The notes beneath the pieces are model-generated. The model was not told the origin of the DNA, made no database searches, and worked only from the letters and a program-made list of their open reading frames with translations. This document shows positions 51,088-58,139 of a DNA stretch of 64,000 bases, piece by piece; the stretch's first letter is position 1; each line of letters starts with the position of its first letter. The stretch is from Clostridia bacterium (GTDB taxonomy: Bacteria > Bacillota > Peptococcia > DRI-13 > UBA5745): positions 232,199 to 296,198 of the forward strand of contig JAHDMJ010000001.1 of the NCBI GenBank assembly GCA_018436095.1, read 5' to 3'. The translations under genes were made by a program, and so were the position numbers.

Positions 51088-51143
51088 TTGACCTTTTTTG
51101 GCTTTAGGTTATATAATAGCATCATATCAATTATTTTTGATTT
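51088..51143 (+). promoter_or_regulatory. Promoter and candidate ArsR operator before arsR
   Basis: TTGACC (51088-51093), 18 bases, then TATAAT (51112-51117). Just downstream, ATCAA-TTATTT-TTGAT (about 51128-51143) is a short inverted repeat of the kind bound by ArsR/SmtB repressors. Confidence 0.65.
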
Positions 51144-51154
51144 GAGGTGGAATT

Positions 51155-51469
51155 ATGCTAACCGCATACGAAGAGCATGCCAAAGTCTTCAAAGCTTTTT
51201 GTGATGAAAAGCGTCTGCGTATCCTCGAACTGCTCCGAAGTGGTGAGAAGTGCGCCTGCGTGCTAATAGAACAGCTTGATATGCCTCAGTCCTCGCTGTC
51301 CTATCACATGAAAATTCTTTGCGAATCGGGCATCGTGGATAGCAGGCCAGAGGGCAAATGGACGCACTATAAAATAAGTGAAAAAGGCAGCGATGAGGCT
51401 CTGACGCTTTTGAAGGCAATCACCACGCCAAATGCGGCGGCAGAGGAAAGCTTTTACTGTAAGACATAA
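51155..51469 (+). CDS. arsR: ArsR/SmtB-family metalloregulator
   Basis: Winged-helix repressor, 104 residues. The DNA-binding helices read CACVLIEQLDMPQSSLSYHMKILCESGIVDSRPEGKWTHYKI. C33 and C35 (EKCACVL) sit at the place of the arsenite-binding ELCVCDL motif of ArsR, and C56 could be a third ligand, so it likely senses As(III) or an organoarsenical. GAGGTGG precedes ATG 51155. Its target operon is arsP and the thioredoxin-like gene downstream. Confidence 0.9.
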   Translation: MLTAYEEHAKVFKAFCDEKRLRILELLRSGEKCACVLIEQLDMPQSSLSYHMKILCESGIVDSRPEGKWTHYKISEKGSDEALTLLKAITTPNAAAEESFYCKT

Positions 51470-51498
51470 AGCCATCTATGCAAGGAGGATGGCTTTTT
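51468..51498 (+). terminator. Stem-loop between arsR and arsP
   Basis: AAAGCCATC (51468-51476) and GATGGCTTT (51488-51496) with an 11-base loop, followed by TT. Another AT-rich promoter-like stretch (ATATAATTATTATATTATA, 51526-51545) follows before arsP, so arsP may also be transcribed on its own. Confidence 0.8.
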
Positions 51499-51573
51499 GT
51501 TGGTACATCACATCAACTTTTCTCGATATAATTATTATATTATATTTCATATATAAAGAGAGGTAATATCACA

Positions 51574-52590
51574 ATGCAAATAATTAAATCCATTTGGTTT
51601 TTTTTCCAGAACCAAATCCTCGGTATGAGATGGCTCAATGATCTGATAGGCTCCGGCTTGTCGGCGCTGGGGCTTGACACAACGAACCGATGGACAGGAA
51701 GCATACAATTTTTCATTTATGATGTCGTGAAAATTACAGTACTGCTGTGCTTCCTCATCTTCCTTATCAGCTACATTCAGAGCTATTTCCCCCCAGAGCG
51801 AAGCAGGAGGATACTCGGGCATTTCCACGGTATTGGTGCGAATTGTATTGCGGCATTGCTGGGCACAGTAACGCCATTCTGTTCCTGCTCATCCATCCCG
51901 CTGTTTATCGGATTCACCAGCGCAGGACTGCCTTTGGGCGTGACTTTCTCATTCCTCATTTCTTCTCCAATGGTTGACCTTGGCTCCCTGCTGTTACTAA
52001 TGAGTATTTTCGGGGCGAAGATCGCTATTATCTACGTTTTGTTGGGCTTGGTCATCGCTGTTGTCAGCGGAACGGTTATAGAGAAAATGCGCATGGAGCA
52101 ATATGTTGAGAGCTTTATCCTAACAGCGGCCAGCGTAGACATCGAATCTCCTGATCTAACAAAGAAAGATAGACTGGCCTTCGCTAGAGAACAGGTGCTG
52201 GCCACCTTCAAAAAAGTATTCCCCTATATCCTCGTTGGTGTTGGTATCGGGGCGCTCATTCACAACTGGATACCCGAAGAATGGGTGGCAACGATACTTG
52301 GCAGCAATAACCCCTTCGGCGTTGTGCTGGCAACGATTATCGGCGTTCCCATGTATGCCGATATCTTTGGCACTATCCCCATTGCGGAGGCACTGCTTTA
52401 TAAAGGAGCGCAACTTGGAAGCATCCTATCGTTTATGATGGCGGTTACCACCTTGTCCCTGCCGTCCATCATTATGCTTCGTAAAGCTGTCAAGCCCAAG
52501 CTGTTGGCGCTGTTTATTGGAATCTGCACTGTGGGCATTATCATCGTGGGCTATTTATTTAATGTGCTTCAAGCTTTCACAAAATTATGA
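51574..52590 (+). CDS. ArsP-like permease (DUF318)
   Basis: Membrane permease of about eight to ten helices, 338 residues. The ArsP signature TVTPFCSCSSIPLFIGF (98-114) has the cysteine pair C103/C105. A second family block reads VVLATIIGVPMYADIFGTIPIAEALL. Characterised ArsP proteins export trivalent methylated or aromatic arsenicals such as MAs(III) and roxarsone(III). The ArsR upstream and the thioredoxin-like protein downstream support this, though other members of DUF318 have unknown substrates. Confidence 0.88.
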   Translation: MQIIKSIWFFFQNQILGMRWLNDLIGSGLSALGLDTTNRWTGSIQFFIYDVVKITVLLCFLIFLISYIQSYFPPERSRRILGHFHGIGANCIAALLGTVTPFCSCSSIPLFIGFTSAGLPLGVTFSFLISSPMVDLGSLLLLMSIFGAKIAIIYVLLGLVIAVVSGTVIEKMRMEQYVESFILTAASVDIESPDLTKKDRLAFAREQVLATFKKVFPYILVGVGIGALIHNWIPEEWVATILGSNNPFGVVLATIIGVPMYADIFGTIPIAEALLYKGAQLGSILSFMMAVTTLSLPSIIMLRKAVKPKLLALFIGICTVGIIIVGYLFNVLQAFTKL

Positions 52591-52667
52591 CCGGATCGCT
52601 TGTATTGCTCATCGGCTTCTATATATTCTATCTTGATTTCTAAAAATATTAAAAGGAGATTCTGATT

Positions 52668-53015
52668 ATGGTTTTGTTTGGCAAGAAAAAGAAAGAAAAA
52701 ACCGCATACCATTGTGGCGACAACTATAATATTGCAAGCATAGAGAAAGGGGAGGCCGCAAAAACTGAAGGTGCGTCTGTCAAGATACTCGGGTCGGGAT
52801 GCGCCAAGTGTAACCAGCTTAAGGATGCGACAAAAGCAGCTCTTGAGCAGCTCGGTATGAACACCACCATCGACCATGTGACCGATTTTTCTGAAATAGC
52901 AACCTATGGTGTAATATCCACCCCCGCCCTTGTGGTGGATGGAAAGGTGATTTCCTATGGCAAGGTCCTTAAAACTGAGGAATTGGTAAAGATACTGCAA
53001 AGAATCAGAGGTTAA
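52668..53015 (+). CDS. Small thioredoxin-like protein (redox-active disulfide family)
   Basis: A 115-residue protein: a basic lead (MVLFGKKKKEK), then a glutaredoxin-sized thioredoxin fold of the TM0996/MTH895 type, VKILGSGCAKCNQLKDATKAALEQLG with the CxxC at C45/C48 and the cis-Pro in YGVISTPALVVDGKVISYG. Proteins of this family are commonly found beside ArsP/DUF318 permeases, sometimes fused to them. It may deliver or reduce the thiol-reactive substrate. AAAAGGAG precedes ATG 52668. Confidence 0.9.
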   Translation: MVLFGKKKKEKTAYHCGDNYNIASIEKGEAAKTEGASVKILGSGCAKCNQLKDATKAALEQLGMNTTIDHVTDFSEIATYGVISTPALVVDGKVISYGKVLKTEELVKILQRIRG

Positions 53016-53106
53016 TACGAATCTGTTTTCATTTCCGCAAAACAGATTGGGGGAAAGAAACTTGAAAACGATAAGGCAATGATGTTTGGTGCGAGCTGAC
53101 CGCCCA

Positions 53107-53197
53107 ATTAGGGTGAAGAGCTCCCTAATCCAAGCCGGATTTAAGGTTTGTGCCCCCATGGATTCCACCCCTAGCTGCTCTGGGGGTGGAATTTAAT
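53107..53197 (+). terminator. Two stem-loops after the ars genes
   Basis: ATTAGGG-9-CCCTAAT (53107-53129) is followed by ATTCCACCCC / GGGGTGGAAT (53162-53171, 53183-53192) with TTTAATTC. The second is the better terminator. The rest of the gap to 53240 shows no gene. Confidence 0.7.
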
Positions 53198-53240
53198 TCA
53201 AGAAACCGACAGGTTTTTCCGGAATGGGTGGTAATCCAGT

Positions 53241-54296
53241 TCATTGCAAAATGCCGTACAGCAAATCCCGGTCGCAAATCGCCACGCTGTCACGGCGGCA
53301 GTAGGTCATGGCTGCCAGCAGTATCCGCAGCCCCCAGGGCAGTACATCCTCCCGCCCCGGCATCATGCCCGGCAAGGCCAGCCGCTCAGCCGAAGGCAAG
53401 CTTTCCAGCAAAGCCAGCACCGCCTCCACCTGGCTGCGGCTCATTTCCAGGCCCAGCAAGGCTTCCGGATCATACTCCTTCATGTTGAGATGAATCGCCC
53501 CCAAGGTAGTGGCTGTCCCGCCGACGCCTACCAAAGGCCCTGTGCCACCAATAGCGGCCGCATTACCCCCCATTGCCCGTTCCGGCACCGCTATGCCCTG
53601 CCAGCCTGTTCTCAACGCCTCCAGAATGCCTTGCCTGTCCAAAGGCTTTTCCAGAAGCCGCAAGCTGCCGATAGGAGCGCTAACCGCCCTAATTCGGCCC
53701 TTAATTGCGCCTGTATTCCTGTCAGCATCATCCCCCCTGCCTCCAACCCCTGCAGCCTCAGCCTTAGCCCCGGCAGCTCTGGCAGCCACATTAGTTCCGG
53801 CAATTCCGGCAGCCCCCGTGTCCCCCGCCTTTGCTGCTCCATCCTCTTCCAGCCACATCAGCTCCGTGCTGCCGGCGCCGATATCCAGCACCAGGGGCTG
53901 GGCCAGCGCCGGATCGCTTAGGCCCGTGGCGGCTCCCAGGTAGCTGAGATAGGCCTCCCTTTCTCCGCTGATGATCTGCAGGTCAAAGCCTGTCCGCTCT
54001 TTAACCTCAGCGGCAAAGGCCTGGCTGTTGTCCGCTTCCCGCAAGGCCTGGGTGCCCATAAGCCAAACTTTCTCTACAGGATAGCCGGCCAGTATCTCTT
54101 TATACTCGGCCAAGGCTGCCAAGGTTCTGTCCATGGCCCCCCGGCTCAGGCGGAGATGGCCCTGGCCCAGCCCTTCCCCGATTCTGGTGATTCTCACCTG
54201 CCGCAAATGGGTAAAATCACCCTCTTCTTTCTTTTCCACAATAATCAACCGGCAAGAGTTGGTGCCGATATCCATGGCTCCTTGATAGATTCCCAT
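53241..54296 (-). CDS. Ppx/GppA-family exopolyphosphatase
   Basis: Sugar-kinase/Hsp70-fold phosphatase acting on polyphosphate or pppGpp, 351 residues. QGAMDIGTNSCRLIIVE (phosphate-1 loop), TQALREADNSQAFAAEV, SGEREAYLSYLGA and LVLDIGAGSTELMW (phosphate-2) are all present. Residues about 148-198 are an Ala/Gly-rich insertion (GDTGAAGIAGTNVAARAAG and so on) within the second loop region, not part of the family core. ATG 54296 follows AAGGAGA; ATG 54317 is in frame but the ribosome site lies inside it. Its place between the S1 gene and spoIIE is common in Clostridia. Confidence 0.9.
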   Translation of the reverse strand: MGIYQGAMDIGTNSCRLIIVEKKEEGDFTHLRQVRITRIGEGLGQGHLRLSRGAMDRTLAALAEYKEILAGYPVEKVWLMGTQALREADNSQAFAAEVKERTGFDLQIISGEREAYLSYLGAATGLSDPALAQPLVLDIGAGSTELMWLEEDGAAKAGDTGAAGIAGTNVAARAAGAKAEAAGVGGRGDDADRNTGAIKGRIRAVSAPIGSLRLLEKPLDRQGILEALRTGWQGIAVPERAMGGNAAAIGGTGPLVGVGGTATTLGAIHLNMKEYDPEALLGLEMSRSQVEAVLALLESLPSAERLALPGMMPGREDVLPWGLRILLAAMTYCRRDSVAICDRDLLYGILQ

Positions 54297-54438
54297 TTGC
54301 CCGTCTCCTTTCATCATTCACCAAAAAGAAAAGGCTCAGGATCCGGCGCGCCTCTGCGCCATCATCCAAAGCCTGGTTTTTCTGTTTAACGGCTGCCTAA
54401 GTAAGACACAATAGCCTTGGCTGCCGAAGCCCGGGTAA

Positions 54439-54885
54439 TCAACCTCTGCCGGCGCCTCTGCCGCCCCGCTTGGCATCGGTACTGCGGCGGAACTCCAGTT
54501 GTTTTTGCTCGCTTTCTTTAATAAACTTGGAAAGCTTATCCTCAAAGGTCTCCGGTGCAGGAGTGCGAGGAGGGGCAAAGCCAGCGCTGCGCATAGGCGG
54601 TCTGTCTTTCTTAAATACGGGCCTGGGCGCTGCCGGAGCCTCTGGTGCAGGAGGCTTAGCTTGCTTGATGGAAAGACCGATTTTGCCTTTGGGATCCACA
54701 TTGATTATCTTCACCATGACCTTATCCTGCTCTTTGAGATAATCTTTGACATCCTTAACATAGGCGTCGGCCACCTCAGAAATGTGTACCAGACCGGTAA
54801 CATTACCGGGCAAGCTAATAAAGGCACCGAAATTCGTAATACCGGATACTACCCCTTCAACGATGGTTCCAACTTCAATTGTCAT
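54439..54885 (-). CDS. S1-domain RNA-binding protein (YabR-like)
   Basis: A 148-residue protein with one S1 OB-fold (2-75): EVGTIVEGVVSGITNFGAFISL, GLVHISEVADAYVKDVKDYL and VKIINVDPKGKIGLSIKQA. The C-terminal half is Pro/Ala-rich then basic and Gly-rich (KRGGRGAGRG), a likely extra RNA contact. The family is linked to ribosome and general-stress functions. ATG 54885 follows AGGAGGAAG. It is in the conserved divIC - S1 - ppx order. The 120 bases after it hold no clear gene. Confidence 0.93.
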   Translation of the reverse strand: MTIEVGTIVEGVVSGITNFGAFISLPGNVTGLVHISEVADAYVKDVKDYLKEQDKVMVKIINVDPKGKIGLSIKQAKPPAPEAPAAPRPVFKKDRPPMRSAGFAPPRTPAPETFEDKLSKFIKESEQKQLEFRRSTDAKRGGRGAGRG

Positions 54886-54944
54886 GAACAAAAACTTCCT
54901 CCTGACTCCTTTAATCTCCTCATAATATTTATATCAGAAAATCA

Positions 54945-55406
54945 TTAATGAAGTAAACGCTCCTCACCTTGTTTTAACTCCTCCCTTTGGGGGATGTCAT
55001 TGGTGGGGATAGTCTGATAGACCTTGCTTTCGCCGGGCTTAACCATACCCAGGTCTTCCCGGGCCAGCTTCTCTACCATCTCCGGCGTATTGAGCAGCTC
55101 CATTTCATTTTCTAATTGCTGCTTAAGACCTGCCAGCTCTTGGTTGCGCTGCTGCAAAACCTGCAGTTCCCGGCTCATTCTCATATAAGACATGCCATCC
55201 CTAAGCATGGGAAAGAGCATAAGAAACATTACCACAAAGAAAAAAGCGGCAAATCGTTTGTGCCTTTTTCGCTTTGTGGCTGAAAGGTTGCGCTTGACTT
55301 CCACCCGAATATCCTGGCCGCCTGGTGACGGCGGAACCACAGTGAGGGAGATCCGCTTTTCCACAGATTCTTCCTTTTCTGCTTTTTTGATCAATGTCTC
55401 TGCCAT
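54945..55406 (-). CDS. divIC: Septum formation initiator DivIC/FtsB-like
   Basis: Bitopic division protein, 153 residues. The cytoplasmic N-terminus (1-50, basic) leads to one membrane helix FAAFFFVVMFLMLFPML (52-68), then a coiled coil MSRELQVLQQRNQELAGLKQQLENEMELL and the conserved end VEKLAREDLGMVKPGESKVYQ. It works with FtsL and DivIB at the septum. It lies between yabQ and the S1 gene as usual. Confidence 0.93.
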   Translation of the reverse strand: MAETLIKKAEKEESVEKRISLTVVPPSPGGQDIRVEVKRNLSATKRKRHKRFAAFFFVVMFLMLFPMLRDGMSYMRMSRELQVLQQRNQELAGLKQQLENEMELLNTPEMVEKLAREDLGMVKPGESKVYQTIPTNDIPQREELKQGEERLLH

Positions 55407-55429
55407 GACTTCCCCCGAAAGTTAGGTGA

Positions 55430-55777
55430 TTACTGTAATTTATCCTTATTCGCCGATTTCTTTAGTAATCCTGCCAGTTTACGGCGCCAGGATAAGATTT
55501 TTTTATTGGTCCGCCATACTTTGTGATAAATCAACTGGCCGGCCCCAAGCGCTAAGAGAACCCAGAGACGGAAATCGCCGCCGAGAATACGCATCAAAAA
55601 ATAGTATATCAGAATAAAAATAAAAATCCAGAAGGAAATATCCCAAAGCCAGCGAAAAAAACCTTTTGGTTTGCGCCAATGAAACAACAGGGCATAAATG
55701 TCGTAAAGCAGGCCCGTCCCAATTCCCAAGGCCACGGTCATAAAAACATAGGCAAGCTGCAAATAGATGGGAAACAC
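55430..55777 (-). CDS. yabQ: Spore cortex biosynthesis protein YabQ
   Basis: Forespore/mother-cell membrane protein needed for cortex formation, 115 residues. Three or four hydrophobic segments: LQLAYVFMTVALGIGTGLLYDIYALLF, LWDISFWIFIFILIYYFLM and LWVLLALGAGQLIYH, with a basic tail. It starts 4 bases after the yabP stop, so the pair is one unit. Confidence 0.92.
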   Translation of the reverse strand: MFPIYLQLAYVFMTVALGIGTGLLYDIYALLFHWRKPKGFFRWLWDISFWIFIFILIYYFLMRILGGDFRLWVLLALGAGQLIYHKVWRTNKKILSWRRKLAGLLKKSANKDKLQ

Positions 55778-55781
55778 AGCT

Positions 55782-56048
55782 TTATCCGATCAGCTTCTTT
55801 AATAAACTTTTGCTGCGCTCACCGGTTTTTTTCTCACTGTAAGTAAGACTGGATATTTTCCCCTCCACCGTCAGTTCTTCCGCTTCCTGGTCCAACTGGG
55901 TAATTTTTAGCTGTTTGCCCCGCAGCTCCACCATGCCCAGATTGCTTTCCGCAATAATTTGCTGGTCATCGAATTCGTTAATTTCTTTTACGCCGGCAAG
56001 AACGATTTTTTCCCGTCCGGTTATAGTGGATACATATTGCTTATCCAT
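55782..56048 (-). CDS. yabP: Sporulation protein YabP
   Basis: A small sporulation protein of 88 residues, related to YqfC. ITGREKIVLAGVKEINEFDDQQIIAESNLGMVELRGKQLKI is the family core. AAGGGGGTTAG precedes ATG 56048; the frame runs further upstream but without a start signal. It is coupled to yabQ. Confidence 0.92.
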   Translation of the reverse strand: MDKQYVSTITGREKIVLAGVKEINEFDDQQIIAESNLGMVELRGKQLKITQLDQEAEELTVEGKISSLTYSEKKTGERSKSLLKKLIG

Positions 56049-56112
56049 ATTACTAACCCCCTTTTGCTTACAGTTTATGGGGGACCGGGGCTTCCTATGA
56101 CTATAATGATAA

Positions 56113-56160
56113 ACAAAAGAACCGCTCCTCCCGGTCTTCTTGACCAAGAGGGCAGTTCTT
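56113..56160 (-). terminator. Terminator after the SpoIID-like gene
   Basis: On the minus strand, AAGAACTGCCCTC (56160-56148) pairs with GAGGAGCGGTTCTT (56130-56117), one bulge, followed by TTGTTT. It separates the SpoIID-like gene from yabP. Confidence 0.65.
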
Positions 56161-56185
56161 CCGACTGGGCTTTTCGCCGTCAGTC

Positions 56186-57265
56186 TTATTCATAAAGCTG
56201 TTCAATTTTTACGTCTTTAAAGAAATAGCTGACAATCTCCTGGCCGGATTTTCCCTCTTCCGCCATAGCCCTGGCGCCCCATTGACTCATGCCTACGCCG
56301 TGACCGTAGCCTTTGCCGGCAACGACTAATTTGCCGCCTTCCACAGCCAGCTTACTCAAGAGAGCCGACTTGACCTCTGTGCTGCCAAGAGCCAGCCGCA
56401 TAGCCGGCCCGCCGGTGGTCAGGCTGCCGATTTGCACCTTTGTGGCCCGGCCGCTTTCGCCTTTTTCCAGGATCTTAGCCGAGCTAATCTCTCCTGGATC
56501 ATTGCCGGTAAAGCTCTTTAAACGTTCCCTGGCATCCGCCACAGGAATGGCAACGGACCACTGCTTATTGCTCTCTTCCGTAATGGCGGCTCCGGGATCT
56601 TCTACGGAATGGATATAGGGCGTTTCCTCTTTATCATAGGCCAAACCCTCCAAAGCTGAAGCAGCGGTTTTACCGCCGCCGTCGGCAAAGAACCAGGCTT
56701 TGATCAGTCTGCCCTGCCAAGTGGCTACCTTGCCCCGGGTATTTTCTACGGCCATCTTAACGCTGTCGTTGATCCGGCCGGCGTCATAGGCTTGGAACTC
56801 CTCCACATCCGTAGATGCATCAGTCCCTCGCTTCGGTACTCCTCCCAGGGATTCAATACGCTCCAGAGTAAATGTCCTGGCCAATATAGCCTGAGCTTCC
56901 AGAGCTGCCGCAGGCCACGTCGGATCCATCTCTGCCGCCACCACGCCCTGCAGGTATTCTTCCAAAGGCATTTCCTTCGTTTCCTCAGTTTCGTGCATAT
57001 AGAGGGTGATGTTGGGTTCTTCCTGCCACTTGCTGCCGGCAACCCCGCCGGCTTGTGCCTGCCCAGCCTTGCCATTCTTACCGGACTCCCCCGGCTCATT
57101 CTCCAAGGGGCGGGCCATTCCGCAAGCCGTAAGGCTAACGATTAAAACAGCCAGCAGCACCAACAGAGCAACGGTCCAAACAAAAGGGCCCATCCGTTTT
57201 GATTGGATAAAGCTATACAACTTGTTTTGCCGATCTTTTTTTATTTCGGCGCTATGATTGTTCAT
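56186..57265 (-). CDS. SpoIID/LytB-domain protein
   Basis: Peptidoglycan lytic transglycosylase-like protein, 359 residues, probably acting in engulfment. One membrane helix (about 28-47, ending LIVSLTAC, which could also be a lipobox) is followed by a linker, then the SpoIID domain: EMPLEEYLQGVVAAEMDPTWPAAALEAQAILARTF with the catalytic-type Glu E112, and GYGHGVGMSQWGARAMAEEG near the end. AGGTG then eight T residues precede ATG 57265. Lying between rqcP and yabP it is an unusual insertion in the yab cluster; a second, classical spoIID may exist elsewhere. Confidence 0.92.
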   Translation of the reverse strand: MNNHSAEIKKDRQNKLYSFIQSKRMGPFVWTVALLVLLAVLIVSLTACGMARPLENEPGESGKNGKAGQAQAGGVAGSKWQEEPNITLYMHETEETKEMPLEEYLQGVVAAEMDPTWPAAALEAQAILARTFTLERIESLGGVPKRGTDASTDVEEFQAYDAGRINDSVKMAVENTRGKVATWQGRLIKAWFFADGGGKTAASALEGLAYDKEETPYIHSVEDPGAAITEESNKQWSVAIPVADARERLKSFTGNDPGEISSAKILEKGESGRATKVQIGSLTTGGPAMRLALGSTEVKSALLSKLAVEGGKLVVAGKGYGHGVGMSQWGARAMAEEGKSGQEIVSYFFKDVKIEQLYE

Positions 57266-57324
57266 AAAAAAAACACCTGCCTTTGGCCATAGTATGTCCA
57301 AAACCCAGGGTTTCATTTATTTCC

Positions 57325-57582
57325 TTAATCGATTGGCTGACCTTCTATCAGCTTATACAAATTTGCCGCTTCTTCGGCCCGGACGGTTTCTTTAATTTCA
57401 AGAATCTCCGCCCTTACCTGGCGCTGGCCAAAACCGATTTCCAGCAAATCGCCTATCTTTACCTCGCTGCCGGGCTTGGCCACCTTGCCGTTGATCTTTA
57501 CCCGGCCGGCATCCACCATCTCTTTAGCCACCGTGCGGCGTTTGATCAGGCGGGACACCTTAAGATATTTATCCAGTCGCAT
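57325..57582 (-). CDS. rqcP: S4-domain RNA-binding protein RqcP (YabO)
   Basis: An 85-residue S4 RNA-binding protein that in Bacillus acts with RqcH in C-terminal Ala tailing during ribosome quality control. MRLDKYLKVSRLIKRRTVAKEMVDAGRVKINGK is the S4 motif. ATG 57582 lies after GAAAGGAAA; the frame extends upstream to 57675 over a hairpin but without a start signal. Confidence 0.93.
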   Translation of the reverse strand: MRLDKYLKVSRLIKRRTVAKEMVDAGRVKINGKVAKPGSEVKIGDLLEIGFGQRQVRAEILEIKETVRAEEAANLYKLIEGQPID

Positions 57583-57639
57583 ATGATGTTTCCTTTCTTC
57601 CCTATGAGCCTGCCCTTCTGCCGGGCGGCGCCTACGGAA

Positions 57640-57668
57640 AATGGCTTTGGGATGCACCCAAAGCCATT
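57640..57668 (-). terminator. Hairpin between hup and rqcP
   Basis: A perfect 12-base stem AATGGCTTTGGG / CCCAAAGCCATT with a 5-base loop, 31 bases after the hup stop. The U-run is short (TTTT on the minus strand). Confidence 0.75.
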
Positions 57669-57698
57669 TAATCAATCCGTAGTCCTAAAAAGTGCTGT

Positions 57699-57971
57699 TT
57701 AGACAATAGCATCCTTCAGCGCTTTACCGGCCTTAAAAGCAGGCACTTTAGAAGCGGGAATCTCAATAGTGGCACCACTGCGAGGATTGCGGCCGGTGCG
57801 GGCGCCTCTCTCACGAGTCTCAAAAGTGCCGAAGCCTACCAACTGAACCTTGTCCCCAGCTTTCAACGTATCCTGAATGCTATCGAACACTGCAGCTACT
57901 GCTTTCTCTGCGTCTTTTTTGGACAAGCCGGCTTTCTCTGCTACTTTAGATACAAGCTCTGCTTTATTCAA
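57699..57971 (-). CDS. hup: HU-family nucleoid protein
   Basis: Histone-like DNA-bending protein, 90 residues. [25 protein letters not shown] and [22 protein letters not shown] are the classic HU blocks. The start codon is TTG at 57971, 6 bases after GGAGGGATT; no ATG fits. It precedes rqcP in the conserved order. Confidence 0.97.
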   Translation of the reverse strand: MNKAELVSKVAEKAGLSKKDAEKAVAAVFDSIQDTLKAGDKVQLVGFGTFETRERGARTGRNPRSGATIEIPASKVPAFKAGKALKDAIV

Positions 57972-58139
57972 ATTAATCCCTCCCGTTCAAATTTCGGATT
58001 TCCTGTACTTATGTTCGATATGCTTGGCCAAAATCCTGCTTAATATACCGCTAGAATATTGATTTTTAAGGATTTTTTATGTTTTTCCCAGCTATTTGGC
58101 CTCTATCGGGGTATATGAGCAAGAATTTTTATCTGTTTT

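Noticed and set aside
51058..51200. GTG-started hydrophobic ORF of about 46 codons before arsR
   Set aside because: It runs through the consensus arsR promoter and into arsR in another frame; more likely a chance frame in AT-rich DNA.
53244..53943. Long plus-strand ORFs opposite the ppx gene, and similar shadows opposite atpB, prmC-sua5, accC and spoIIE
   Set aside because: They are mirror frames of GC-rich real genes, without ribosome sites or domains.
54318..54438. Terminator between the S1 gene and ppx
   Set aside because: Only a weak, long-looped pairing (AGGCT / AGCCT before TTTTC) was seen; not strong enough to list.
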